64,000 bases of DNA from Saprospiraceae bacterium (GTDB taxonomy: Bacteria > Bacteroidota > Bacteroidia > Chitinophagales > Saprospiraceae), in the NCBI GenBank assembly GCA_041392805.1, contig JAWKLJ010000001.1:4278001-4342000 (forward strand). Direction: 5' to 3'. The notes beneath the pieces were generated by a model that was not told where the DNA came from, made no database searches, and saw only the letters and a list, made by a program, of their open reading frames with translations. A program made the translations under genes and the position numbers. Below, piece by piece: positions 43,385-52,432 of this stretch; position 1 is the first letter of the stretch, and each line of letters opens with the position of its first letter.

Positions 43385-45028
43385 TTAATGAACATTTGCG
43401 ATCCTGTCGCTTTTCTTTTCCGTATTTTCGCTAGAACCATTAAGTACCGCTACTTCGAATTGTTTTACCTGATTGGATAAATTGCGATTTCGGCGTTCAA
43501 TGACAGATACTTCGATGTCGCGATAATGGGCATTTTCTATAAAGTCTTCAATGATCTCGATCACATCCTGGTCGATATTGATCGATCTGGAGGCATCAAT
43601 GATCATCTTTGAATCGTTTGGTATCTGACTTAATGTCTTTAATATGTTGGCTTTATGAAGGAAGGTAACATCTTCAGATAATTCAAAACGAATAGGCTCA
43701 CCTGATTTATATTCTTTTTCTTTGAAAAGATAAGGTCGCTTGTAATTATTGTAAAGCACATAAAAAATAGCTACGGTTAGCCCCAGGCCGATTCCAACAA
43801 GTAGGTCGGTTAGGACAATACCTACAATGGTTACCATAAAAGGGAAAAATTGAGACCAGCCCAAAGCATACATTTCTTTAAACAGAACTGGCTTGGCTAG
43901 CTTATAACCTACAAGGAATAAAATAGCTGCCAAACTTGCCAAAGGAATAAGGTTGAGTATATGGGGAATAGTCATGGCACAAAGCAATAGCAGGCCACCA
44001 TGAATAATAGCTGATAATTTTGTTTGTGCACCCGACTGGATATTCGTAGAACTTCGCACGATCACCTGGGTGACAGGTAAACCTCCAATCAAACCTGAAA
44101 TCATATTACCGATCCCTTGTGCTTTTAATTCCTGGTTGGCAGGAGTAACTCTTTTCTGAGGGTCGAGTTTGTCGGTTGCTTCAAGACATAAGAGCGTTTC
44201 CAAACTAGCCACCACGGCTATAGTCATCGCCGTCATGTAAATAGCGGGGTTAGACAGCTGACTGAAATCGGGGAAGGTGAATTGTCCAAAGAAACCAGCA
44301 ATCGAATCAGCAACTGGAATCGTGACCAAGTGCTCACTCGCTAAAGCAAATGTTGGGTTATTATTAAAAACCAGACTGAGCAATATACCCACTCCTACGA
44401 CTACTAATGGTCCTTGGATCGTCTTGAAAATAGCTTTTTTCTTCATAAATGGACGCTCCCATAAAATGAGAATAGCCATAGAAACCAGTGTAATAACAAT
44501 CGCTCCCGGCGTAATCGCTCCGAGCATATAGAATAGCTCTGATAGTGTATTGTGACCATCGGGTTGAGCAAAAGTGAGGCTGCCTTCATAGTCCTTGTCA
44601 TAGCCTAATGCATGCGGAATTTGCTTTAGAATAATAATAATGCCAATACCAGCAAGCATACCCTTTATAACAGAAGAGGGAAAATAATACCCAATGATTC
44701 CAGCCTTAGCAAAACCAAGAACCAATTGAATAATACCAGATAAAAAGACTGCCAGCAGGAATATTTCGAAACTCCCTAAATCCTGAATGGCGGTTAGTAC
44801 AATAACGGCAAGGCCTGCAGCCGGACCGCTTACGCCGAGCTGAGAACCACTAAAGGCACCAACGACGACGCCGCCAACGATGCCTGCAATAATACCCGAA
44901 AATAGGGGTGCACCAGAGGCTAGGGCAATACCCAAACACAGCGGCAAAGCCACTAAAAAAACAATTATACTAGCAGGTAGATCAGCCTTCAGATGACTAA
45001 ATAGGCCAGTTTTGTGCTGTGGACTCAT
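43385..45028 (-). CDS. SulP family anion transporter with STAS domain
   Basis: 547 residues. About a dozen membrane segments from ~15 to ~430 (LPASIIVFLVALPLCLGIALASG, GPAAGLAVIVLTAIQ, ASLETLLCLEA, GGLPVTQVIVRSSTN), then a C-terminal STAS domain (~445-545, MIIDASRSINIDQDVIEII). SulP/SLC26 members move sulfate, bicarbonate, chloride or dicarboxylates across the inner membrane; the VPAGLPVTQVI-like segment resembles the bicarbonate-type branch, but there is no adjacent carbonic anhydrase. Substrate undecided. Confidence 0.93.
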   Translation of the reverse strand: MSPQHKTGLFSHLKADLPASIIVFLVALPLCLGIALASGAPLFSGIIAGIVGGVVVGAFSGSQLGVSGPAAGLAVIVLTAIQDLGSFEIFLLAVFLSGIIQLVLGFAKAGIIGYYFPSSVIKGMLAGIGIIIILKQIPHALGYDKDYEGSLTFAQPDGHNTLSELFYMLGAITPGAIVITLVSMAILILWERPFMKKKAIFKTIQGPLVVVGVGILLSLVFNNNPTFALASEHLVTIPVADSIAGFFGQFTFPDFSQLSNPAIYMTAMTIAVVASLETLLCLEATDKLDPQKRVTPANQELKAQGIGNMISGLIGGLPVTQVIVRSSTNIQSGAQTKLSAIIHGGLLLLCAMTIPHILNLIPLASLAAILFLVGYKLAKPVLFKEMYALGWSQFFPFMVTIVGIVLTDLLVGIGLGLTVAIFYVLYNNYKRPYLFKEKEYKSGEPIRFELSEDVTFLHKANILKTLSQIPNDSKMIIDASRSINIDQDVIEIIEDFIENAHYRDIEVSVIERRNRNLSNQVKQFEVAVLNGSSENTEKKSDRIANVH

Positions 45029-45268
45029 TTTGTTTATACTTTTTGGAATAATAAAATCACTTATTCAAGCTTAATGCTTGAAGGTATTATGGTGATAAAT
45101 CCTTCTCTCGTTATTTTGCTGAGTAAGCAGTTAAAGCAACCACAAGAAGAACTATCTCTAATCTTTTGTTTGACTATGTGCACAAAAATTAACAGAGGAG
45201 TGCACGGTGCAAAGAGGGCAAGTCGAATAGAAATGCCGATTGCGTTTTGAAGAAAATTTTCTCTTACT

Positions 45269-45613
45269 TTAGGAAAGGAGCTCAGGAGGTAAAAGACACA
45301 TGGCGTAATAACCTGTTTCTTTTATAATGGATGCCGGAACTGGAATTACCTCGAAGAAAGGGTTGAAAGGAAAAATTAAGGTTTCTTGTAAAAAGTCATC
45401 ATCCAATTGCATTTCTGCTTGAAAGCTTTTTTTGTCTTCGTTTTCCTCCAAACTGTCGATCACTTCGATGGTATCGGTAGTTAGAGTGAGGCTTTGAGAC
45501 CCTGAAGAGATAGCATACGAAAATAAGGCCACCAAAAAAACGAAGTGTAATTTGGTGAATGAAGCCTTACTAGTAGTGGGCTGAGTGGATTGATATGTCA
45601 AAAGCGGTCTCAT
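45269..45613 (-). CDS. Hypothetical small exported protein
   Basis: 114 residues, unrecognised. A hydrophobic stretch LHFVFLVALFSYAISSGSQS (~22-42) is probably a signal peptide or anchor; a start about 20 residues in is possible, though no Met is present there. Downstream part is acidic (EVIDSLEENEDKKSFQAEMQLDDDF) and ends hydrophobic (LIFPFNPFFEVIPVPASII). It is the only plausible gene in this interval; no family could be assigned. Confidence 0.45.
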   Translation of the reverse strand: MRPLLTYQSTQPTTSKASFTKLHFVFLVALFSYAISSGSQSLTLTTDTIEVIDSLEENEDKKSFQAEMQLDDDFLQETLIFPFNPFFEVIPVPASIIKETGYYAMCLLPPELLS

Positions 45614-45916
45614 TTATAATGCAAATATAAGTGTTTTTGATAAAAAAGATAGTTTTACTATTAAAAATAATTGTTAAAACACCTTATTAGGTAGTAAAAC
45701 ATTGTTTTTGGGATAATGTTTTGAAATTTCTCTTTTTTTTTAACCTTTAATAGACTTTATAATAAGCTATTCCCACCAAAATTGTCTTTTAGGTGCATCA
45801 TGGTAAGAAGGATAATAATCGTCGAATAATAAGAAGTGTAGCATAAAGATGCGTTTAGGCTACATGACAGACAAACTACCAGAATATTTTTCATCATGTT
45901 TAAAGTTTGTCAAATT
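45614..45916. other. 303-base AT-rich region upstream of the ExbD gene
   Basis: No gene, repeat or clear promoter seen. The strongest local feature is a T-rich run near 45728-45745. Confidence 0.4.
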
Positions 45917-46474
45917 ATGTTTAACCGACGAAAATCACGCCGAGAATCGCCAGCTATCAATGCGGGCTCTATGGCAGACATTGCCTTTTTGATGCTCATT
46001 TTTTTTCTAGTAACGACGAAGATTTTGGAAGACCAGGGCATCCTGGTTCGTTTACCAATGTGGGAGGTCGATCCTCCAAATGAAAAAATTGCTGATAGAA
46101 ACGTCTTGAGTGTGAAAATTAATTCAGCTAACCAGCTATTGGTAGAAGGAGAAATCACCCATAGCAATACGTTGAGGGAAACAACCAAATTTTTTATCCT
46201 TAATCCTGGGAAAAGCGATCAATTAGCTTCCAGCCCAACCAAAGCGGTGGTTTCTCTTCAGAATGACCGTGGAACTAATTATACAACTTATCTGGCGGTG
46301 TATAACGAAATAGTTGCAGCATATAATGAATTATGGGATGATTTAGCCCAGAAAAACTTTGGGGTAGTATATAAAGATTTGTCTACAGCCCAAAAGCGAT
46401 CCATTCGAATGGAAATACCCTTGGTTATTTCTGAAGCGGAGCCAACAAGCCATGAAGACTTAGCAGAGCGGTAA
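45917..46474 (+). CDS. ExbD/TolR family biopolymer transport protein
   Basis: 185 residues from the ATG at 45917 (MFNRRKSRRESPAINAGSMADIAFLMLIFFLVTT); an ATG at 45896 adds seven residues not seen in the family. One N-terminal membrane helix (~21-40) carries the conserved Asp in SMADIAFL that takes part in proton conduction. A long periplasmic domain follows (~45-185), longer than the ~100 residues of E. coli ExbD. ExbD works with ExbB and TonB to energise outer-membrane transport; neither partner adjoins it, so it may serve an ExbB complex encoded elsewhere. Confidence 0.88.
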   Translation: MFNRRKSRRESPAINAGSMADIAFLMLIFFLVTTKILEDQGILVRLPMWEVDPPNEKIADRNVLSVKINSANQLLVEGEITHSNTLRETTKFFILNPGKSDQLASSPTKAVVSLQNDRGTNYTTYLAVYNEIVAAYNELWDDLAQKNFGVVYKDLSTAQKRSIRMEIPLVISEAEPTSHEDLAER

Positions 46475-46513
46475 ATGCTTGGATTAGTTCCGTTTTTTCA
46501 AAGGTGGGGGCAT

Positions 46514-47008
46514 CTATTCTTGCGCTTTAATTTTTTGTTCGATAGCAGAGGTGGAGTATCCGGGAATAAATGAGAGGACCTTGACGGCGCCACCAGCCAT
46601 CATGACTTCTGTAGCCCCTACGATTTCTGATGGCTTATAATCGCCACCTTTGACCAAAATATCAGGTTGGATGGTATTAATCAATGTTAAGGGAGTGTCT
46701 TCATCAAAACAGACCACCGCATCAACAAAGACTAGAGATGCTAGCATCATCAGTCGGGTTTGTATCGCTTGTATCGGTCGGTGTTCACCCTTTAATCTTT
46801 TGACAGAGGCATCCGAATTTAGACCAATAACCAATCGGTCACCTAAATCGCGGGCTTGTGCGAGGTAGTGCAAATGTCCGTAGTGCAAAATATCGAAGCA
46901 GCCATTAGTGAAAACGACTTTTTCATCATTTGCTGCCCATTGAGCTCGTTGTTGCTGGATTTGTGTTATGGTTTGAATTTTTTCTTTAATTTGGTTGAGG
47001 TATGACAT
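46514..47008 (-). CDS. D-glycero-beta-D-manno-heptose 1-phosphate adenylyltransferase-like (RfaE2/HldE C-domain)
   Basis: 164 residues from the ATG at 47008 (MSYLNQIKEKIQTI); an earlier in-frame start at 47050 would add 14 hydrophobic residues. Nucleotidyltransferase motif FTNGCFDILHYGHLHYL (HxGH type), LNSDASVKRLKGEHRPI and ILVKGGDY are characteristic of RfaE domain 2, which makes ADP-heptose for the LPS inner core. A stand-alone domain is usual in Bacteroidota. The gene start overlaps the end of the upstream flippase-like gene by 23 bases, consistent with coupling. Confidence 0.88.
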   Translation of the reverse strand: MSYLNQIKEKIQTITQIQQQRAQWAANDEKVVFTNGCFDILHYGHLHYLAQARDLGDRLVIGLNSDASVKRLKGEHRPIQAIQTRLMMLASLVFVDAVVCFDEDTPLTLINTIQPDILVKGGDYKPSEIVGATEVMMAGGAVKVLSFIPGYSTSAIEQKIKAQE

Positions 47009-48098
47009 GTGCTTGGGGGTGGTAGGTCCGGTTAACAATAGGTAAAGCAATCAACGCAATAATTCCGATTAAAACATTACAACCTAAATTGATAGAAAAG
47101 AAGGCAATATTTGCCCAGGAAAAACCATCATCTCCATTAATGCCATACATGGTCAATCCTGTTTGTGCCAGAAAGTGATAGGTACCCATTCCGCCGGGAG
47201 AAGGTATCACTACTCCCCAGCCACCTAATACAAACACGACGAGGCCAGCGATGGGCGTCAGGTGTGCTGTTGGGGCAAAAGAGAAAAAGCAGACGTAAGT
47301 CATCAGGAAGTACATGAACCAAATGTTCAAGCTATGAAAAAGAAAAAGCCAAGGTTTGTCGAGTTGGCGGACCGTTTGGAGGCCTTGCCCAAAGCCCTTG
47401 GCCAGGTCTAAGATTTTGCCATAAAACTTCGTAGCCCTGAGTTGTTTTCGAAGCGCGAAAAATAGAACGCCAAAAGTGGCTAAAACACCTAGTCCTAACA
47501 GGAGGAGGTTCCCTATTCCTCCAAATTTGCCACTTAGATCGGCATATTGGTCAAGAAACTGCCAAATGGTATCAAAAGCGAGGAGGAAGGCTAGTCCGCT
47601 CACAAAGAGAATGCTGATAACATCAATAATCCGGTCCACAACAACTGTTCCCATCAGTTTTTCCAAGGGAATTTTCTCGTATTGCGCCATGGTGGCAGGC
47701 CGCAAAACCTCGCCCATTCGGGGTAGCCCCAAATTGGCAAAATAGCCAATAACCGTTGCAAAGAAAGCATTAATAAATCGAGGCTGGTATCCCAGCGGAC
47801 GAATCAACATGTTCCATCGAATGGCTCTACTCACATTACTTACTGTAAAACACACTAAGACCAAGACTATCCAAAAATAATTAACAGACCCAAAATCAGT
47901 AATTACTTTTTGGATAAGGCTACAATCTTCCGCAGGAATATTTTTGAGCGCACATTCTTTTTGGTAAGCCGTATTCTGGTTATTATAAACAAAATACAAA
48001 ATGAGTAAGCCTACTCCTAGAAATAATGTGAACTTTAGAAAGTTAAGCAGGAATTTTTTCACGGTGTTGTTCTTTGAGTTTCGACCCCATGGAGTCAT
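46986..48098 (-). CDS. Lysylphosphatidylglycerol synthase TM-region (UPF0104/AglD-like) membrane protein
   Basis: 370 residues from the ATG at 48098 (MTPWGRNSKNNTVKKFLLNFLK); an upstream ATG at 48200 would add 34 residues of no family character. Eight or so membrane helices with the family segments YFANLGLPRMGEVLRPATMAQ and VVIPSPGGMGTYHFLAQTGL (conserved PSPGGxGTYH). Members without the C-terminal transferase are of uncertain role, possibly flippases of lipids or glycolipids. Coupled with an LPS-heptose gene, which hints at envelope lipid work. Confidence 0.85.
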   Translation of the reverse strand: MTPWGRNSKNNTVKKFLLNFLKFTLFLGVGLLILYFVYNNQNTAYQKECALKNIPAEDCSLIQKVITDFGSVNYFWIVLVLVCFTVSNVSRAIRWNMLIRPLGYQPRFINAFFATVIGYFANLGLPRMGEVLRPATMAQYEKIPLEKLMGTVVVDRIIDVISILFVSGLAFLLAFDTIWQFLDQYADLSGKFGGIGNLLLLGLGVLATFGVLFFALRKQLRATKFYGKILDLAKGFGQGLQTVRQLDKPWLFLFHSLNIWFMYFLMTYVCFFSFAPTAHLTPIAGLVVFVLGGWGVVIPSPGGMGTYHFLAQTGLTMYGINGDDGFSWANIAFFSINLGCNVLIGIIALIALPIVNRTYHPQAHVIPQPN

Positions 48099-48323
48099 TG
48101 AATAAAGCACCCTAATGGATTCAATAATAGCATGCTTTATTTGAGTACACCAATACAACTGCAGATAAATACGAGTTATATAGCCGCCCCCATGTAACAA
48201 TACCAGAGAAGTTGTAAAATAAAGGCTACAGTGTTAGCGGGAGTACCTTTATATCTGCATAACTTGGATACTTTCTAAATTACGCTAACGGATAATGTTT
48301 TGTTGCAAAAAAGAGCACTAGTA

Positions 48324-48680
48324 TTATGGATGATTTGTCATTTTATTGTTTTCATCCACCAAAACAACCAGTGGTTTTAATGTTTTAGCTTCTTCAAAAT
48401 CCATATAGACATATGACATGATAATGGCAATGTCACCAGGGTGGAAAAGCCGGGCAGAAGCACCATTAAGGCAAACAATACCGGAGCCACGTTCTCCTTT
48501 AATGACATAAGTTTCCATCCTCGCGCCATTATTATTGTTGGCGATCTGGACGCGTTCGCCTTCGATTAGGTTAGCGGCATCCATTAAATCCTCATCAATG
48601 GTGATACTGCCAACGTAGTTGAGTCTTGCATCAGTTATAGTAGCCCGATGTATTTTGGACTTTAATCTTTGAATCATCAT
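48324..48680 (-). CDS. panD: Aspartate 1-decarboxylase
   Basis: 118 residues from the ATG at 48680 (MMIQRLKSKIHRATIT); the ATG at 48701 adds seven residues absent from homologues. Makes beta-alanine for pantothenate. The proenzyme self-cleaves at Gly24-Ser25 (NYVGSITID) to form the pyruvoyl cofactor. Other family blocks: NNNNGARMETYVIKGERGSG and MSYVYMDFEEAK. Follows panC on the same strand after 69 bases: panCD operon. Confidence 0.94.
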   Translation of the reverse strand: MMIQRLKSKIHRATITDARLNYVGSITIDEDLMDAANLIEGERVQIANNNNGARMETYVIKGERGSGIVCLNGASARLFHPGDIAIIMSYVYMDFEEAKTLKPLVVLVDENNKMTNHP

Positions 48681-48769
48681 ATGCTTAAAAATATTTATCA
48701 AATAATCCGGCGAAGATAAGGAAGTGCCGAAGTTTTTGAAAAGAATTAATAGGTTCCTTTAAAAATTCT

Positions 48770-49624
48770 CTACCCTGGATCCTGTAATATCATATTGTCT
48801 ATCAGTCGGACATCGCCAACCCAAACGGCGGTACAAGCGACAACAAGGTCTGTTGTATCTATAATTGAAAGAGGCTGCAGGGTATATCCGTTGATAATTT
48901 CAAAGTATTCGGGCCGAAGCCCTGCTTGGCGGAATTGGTTGATGGCGAAATGTTGGAGCGATTCGATGTTATCAGCTTTCAGGCGTATTTTTACTGCTTC
49001 CAAGGTTTTATACAAAGTAGCTGCTATTGGTCGAAGCTCCGCTTGCAGTCGCACATTTCTGGAGCTCATTGCCAAGCCATCTTTTTCTCTTTCGATAGGA
49101 CAAACGACTAATTCGACCGGTAATTTTTGATTTTCAATCATCCATTGGACAATGGTTGCCTGTTGATAATCCTTCTGTCCCATGTAGAGTCGAGTAGGCT
49201 GTGTAATATCAAGTAAGCGTTTTACGACCTGCACAACCCCTTCAAAATGGCCAGGTCTGAATTGTCCTTCCATAACATTGATGAGTGATGGTGGAGGAAT
49301 AGGCGAGGCCAGCTGTATGCCAGGCGGATAAATTTCTGTAACGGGTGGCATAAAGAGTACATCGCAACCAATTTCTGCTAGTAAAGCGATATCTAAACCG
49401 GGTACACGCGGATATTTTTCAAGATCACTACTTTCGTTAAATTGTGTAGGGTTAACAAAAATACTGCAAATGCTGAGATCGTTGGCAGCCAAAGATGCTT
49501 CCATCAGCGAGAGGTGTCCTTGATGCAAAGCGCCCATGGTCGGAACAAACCCAATGGATTGATTAGCCGAGTAAAAGCTTTTTAAAAAATGATTAAGTTG
49601 GTGAACACTTTTAAACAAGTACAT
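48770..49624 (-). CDS. panC: Pantothenate synthetase (pantoate-beta-alanine ligase)
   Basis: 284 residues, normal length. Condenses pantoate and beta-alanine with ATP. HxGH-type motif in PTMGALHQGHLSL (~29-41), IFVNPTQFNESSDLEKYPR, MEGQFRPGHFEGVVQVV, YMGQKDYQQ and LAMSSRNV (KMSKS equivalent) are all present. A structured non-coding element lies 65 bases upstream (49689-49765). The divergent glycogen-synthase-like gene starts 448 bases away; this pairing recurs in Bacteroidota by recollection. Confidence 0.96.
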   Translation of the reverse strand: MYLFKSVHQLNHFLKSFYSANQSIGFVPTMGALHQGHLSLMEASLAANDLSICSIFVNPTQFNESSDLEKYPRVPGLDIALLAEIGCDVLFMPPVTEIYPPGIQLASPIPPPSLINVMEGQFRPGHFEGVVQVVKRLLDITQPTRLYMGQKDYQQATIVQWMIENQKLPVELVVCPIEREKDGLAMSSRNVRLQAELRPIAATLYKTLEAVKIRLKADNIESLQHFAINQFRQAGLRPEYFEIINGYTLQPLSIIDTTDLVVACTAVWVGDVRLIDNMILQDPG

Positions 49625-50072
49625 AAATAGTTATGATCGAGTATGGTGAAAACAACTTATAACATTTGGCGATTTTTTTTCCCTCCCTGTGCGCTGAGAA
49701 AATAGTCCCTAAGTAAAGCGTCTATTTTCGCTGCGTGATTAAAAACAAAACTTTCTCAAGCGCACAAAAATGGTCAGACAACCAAGGAAAATAAGCAGCC
49801 TAAATGTCAATATTATTTTTTTAACATTCCTTAATTGCGCAAATATATAAGTTTTAAGCAGGAGCAAAAGTATAAAAAGCAAGTGCGAAGAAAATACGAA
49901 TCCTTTTGTCAAGCAGGGTGGCGCAATTTAATTCGGGTTTGCATTCGTGTTGGTCTAACATATCAAAACTCCTATTTTTTACAGAAAAGTCTTTGATATT
50001 TACTAACTTTGCAGCCTTGTTCATTGATATTCAGTGACCTGTTAATTTGCAAAACAATATTTTATTGGCTAT
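49625..50072. other. 448-base divergent intergenic region, panC / glycogen-synthase-like
   Basis: Contains a long interrupted inverted repeat (49689-49765), a minus-strand TATATTTG -7 element (49840-49847) with a TTTG 17 bases further out (49865-49868) as a possible promoter of panC, and on the plus strand TAACTTTG (50004-50011) in front of the glycogen-synthase-like gene. No gene seen. Confidence 0.5.
49689..49765 (-). ncRNA. Structured leader element upstream of panC (candidate cis-regulatory RNA)
   Basis: GTGCGCTGAGAAA (49689-49701) pairs with TTTCTCAAGCGCAC (49752-49765) with one bulged base, and GAAAATAG (49698-49705) pairs with CTATTTTC (49722-49729). The two helices share four bases, so they either nest with a shortened outer stem or compete. 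It lies within the predicted panC leader. No known RNA class is recognised; the pan motif known upstream of pantothenate genes in other phyla also has bulged purines, but identity is not claimed. Confidence 0.4.
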
Positions 50073-50894
50073 ATGAGTAAAAAGAAAGTGCTGATCGTGA
50101 CGCAGGAAATGCAGCCATATACTGCACTCTCCGAAATCTCTGAGATTGCCCGAAAGCTTCCCCAATTTGTCCAAGAAAATGGCATGGAAATTCGTGTGTT
50201 GATGCCTCGATTTGGTAGTATAAATGAGAGACGACATCGTTTGCACGAGGTGGTTAGGCTTTCTGGTATGAATATCATTGTAGATGATGATGATTTCCCT
50301 TTAATCATTAAGGTGGCTTCTCTGCCTGAGGCTAGGATGCAGGTATACTTTTTAGATAATGAAGACTTTTTTGAGCGCAAAGCGGTCTTCAACGATGAAG
50401 AAGGTGATTTTTTTGAGGATAATGCGGATCGCATGATCTTCTTTTGTAAAGGGGTAATTGAGACCGTCAAAAAATTTGGCTGGCCACCCGACATTATTCA
50501 TTGCCACGGCTGGATGACTAGTTTGATACCACTTTATCTAAAGACGGCTTATAGAAATGAGCCGCTTTTCCAACAATCCAAGGTTATTTATTCTGTATAT
50601 AATAGTGAAATACAGCCGCATTTTTCAAACTCTTTTGTTGCTAAGGCTTCGATCAATAACCTTACAGCAAAAGATTTGAATGCCTATCAAAATGGCAGTG
50701 GCGTTACGCTTCATAAAGGAGCAATTGCTTTTTCTGATGCCTTTATTCAAGGCAGCGAAAACCTTAGTGAAACCGTTGAAGTAGAGCTGACTAATGAAGA
50801 AAATAAACCTAAACTGGATTTTGTAGAGGGAGAATACCTTCCTGCCTATTTAGCGTTTTACCATAATCTTTTAACAGAGGAGGTTAATCCTTAG
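50073..50894 (+). CDS. Glycogen/starch-synthase-like N-terminal-domain protein, probably non-catalytic
   Basis: 273 residues, only the first Rossmann half of a GT5 glycogen synthase. Family-like blocks: VLIVTQEMQPYTALSEISEIARKLPQFV, IRVLMPRFGSINERRHRLHEV, PDIIHCHGWMTSLIPLYLK. The ADP-glucose-binding K-T/V-G-G-L of true GlgA is replaced by TALSEIS and the C-terminal catalytic half is absent, so glycogen synthesis is unlikely. Such short proteins beside panC are common in Bacteroidota by recollection; role unknown. Next gene downstream (161 bases) encodes the DUF4270 lipoprotein. Confidence 0.85.
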   Translation: MSKKKVLIVTQEMQPYTALSEISEIARKLPQFVQENGMEIRVLMPRFGSINERRHRLHEVVRLSGMNIIVDDDDFPLIIKVASLPEARMQVYFLDNEDFFERKAVFNDEEGDFFEDNADRMIFFCKGVIETVKKFGWPPDIIHCHGWMTSLIPLYLKTAYRNEPLFQQSKVIYSVYNSEIQPHFSNSFVAKASINNLTAKDLNAYQNGSGVTLHKGAIAFSDAFIQGSENLSETVEVELTNEENKPKLDFVEGEYLPAYLAFYHNLLTEEVNP

Positions 50895-51055
50895 GCGAAG
50901 AGGATATTAATTAGTAAGTAACGAACCAACATTGTCTAATTTGGTTATTCCAATTAAGCTACATTGGTAGCAATTATCTATTCGGATACAACCTCTAGAC
51001 ACTGTTGGTTCTCTTTTGTAGGATACATTACAATCTAAATCAAACAATCAATTAG

Positions 51056-52432
51056 ATGAAGCGTATTTTGGAGGGCCTTTTTGTTGTCATATGGTGTGTG
51101 ATCGTTGTTGCTGCTTGTACGGATCCAACTTTTGTAGGGGAAGAATTGCTAGAAGGGGATAAAGTTCAACCTGGATTTACGGATACGGTTAGCATTCGTA
51201 CCTATACAAGTTCAATCGATAGTTTTCGAACCTATACTTCTACTTTTTCCGGGCAATTAGAGAAATATTTTGTTGGTGATTTTTTAGACCCTATTCTAGG
51301 GAGGACAAAAGCGACAACGGTTATTCAAACACGGATGCAACGGGATCCTACTTTTTTTACGTTAATTCCACCGAGCTTTCCGGTGGGGCCCATTGTCGAT
51401 TCTATTGTATTGGTGCTGCCATACGATGCAGATAACTTTTATGGCAACCTCAATCAGATTTACACTTTTGAAGTGTTGGAATTACAGGAGGGGTTTGCAA
51501 GGGAAGATGACTATTATTCGAATACGCCTGTTCCTGCCACTGCCGAGCAATTGGCCGTACATTCTTTCAGGCCATCGCTTAATGATAGTTTAAGCGTTAT
51601 TAATTATACATTTGGCGTTCCAGATACGGTTTCCTTTTCCCATTTAAGGGTGCATTTACCGATCCGACTTGGGCAAAAGCTGGTTAACCTTGATTCTATT
51701 TCAATCTCCTCTGACAGTGCGTATCTCAGTGTTTTCCCAGGACTAGTACTTGCTCCCATTTCTCAAAATGATGGCATAGTCAGTTTTAACCTGTCACCAG
51801 TAGTAGGTGAAAGCAGAGGAGGGGTTTATGTTTATTACAGGGACCAAGGGACAGATGAAAAAAATCAATACCAATTTGGATTTAATGAATTTGCCGGACG
51901 ATATGTAAACTTTGAAAGAGATTTCAGTGGTAGTGTTGCAGAGGCATACATAGGGCCAGGAAAGGGGGATTCGCTGTTGTTTTTGAAAGGTAATTTAGGA
52001 ACAGAAGTACGAGTCGAATTCCCTTATATAACCAATCTTAAAGGTTTGATTGTCAATGAGGCGCTTTTAGAAATCGCTTTGGTCGATTTACCAGGATCTC
52101 CCCCTGGTGAATTTGAACCTATAGAACAGTTGACCCTTTCAAGAAAGAGGGCAGATGGGAGTATTGTTTTGATCGACGACTTTTTATTTGCACCCTCTAA
52201 TTTGATTGGCCTTTCTTTTGGTGGCGATTTGGAGGAGGGTGTTAATGGCGAAGCAGGTCTATACACGATGAATATTTCTACTCATTTGCAAAGAATGATT
52301 GATGGGGATGAGGTCAATGAATTGATAATGTCAGTCTTCCGTAGAGGTGATAATCCACATAGGTCGGTCTTAGCAGGAGCTAAACATCCGACGTTTCCGG
52401 TCAAGCTCAAGATCACGTTCACCAAACCATAA
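51056..52432 (+). CDS. DUF4270 lipoprotein
   Basis: 458 residues. Signal sequence with lipobox VVAAC, Cys21, followed by the family opening TDPTFVGEELLEGDKVQPGFTDTV. Other family traits are IVDSIVLVLPYD, an EVLELQE strand and C-terminal LQRMIDGDEVNELIMS with VKLKITFT. It is a beta-rich outer-membrane lipoprotein restricted mainly to Bacteroidota, without established function. Position between the glycogen-synthase-like gene and glmS is a conserved arrangement as I recall. A 600-base spacer with palindromes follows. Confidence 0.88.
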   Translation: MKRILEGLFVVIWCVIVVAACTDPTFVGEELLEGDKVQPGFTDTVSIRTYTSSIDSFRTYTSTFSGQLEKYFVGDFLDPILGRTKATTVIQTRMQRDPTFFTLIPPSFPVGPIVDSIVLVLPYDADNFYGNLNQIYTFEVLELQEGFAREDDYYSNTPVPATAEQLAVHSFRPSLNDSLSVINYTFGVPDTVSFSHLRVHLPIRLGQKLVNLDSISISSDSAYLSVFPGLVLAPISQNDGIVSFNLSPVVGESRGGVYVYYRDQGTDEKNQYQFGFNEFAGRYVNFERDFSGSVAEAYIGPGKGDSLLFLKGNLGTEVRVEFPYITNLKGLIVNEALLEIALVDLPGSPPGEFEPIEQLTLSRKRADGSIVLIDDFLFAPSNLIGLSFGGDLEEGVNGEAGLYTMNISTHLQRMIDGDEVNELIMSVFRRGDNPHRSVLAGAKHPTFPVKLKITFTKP

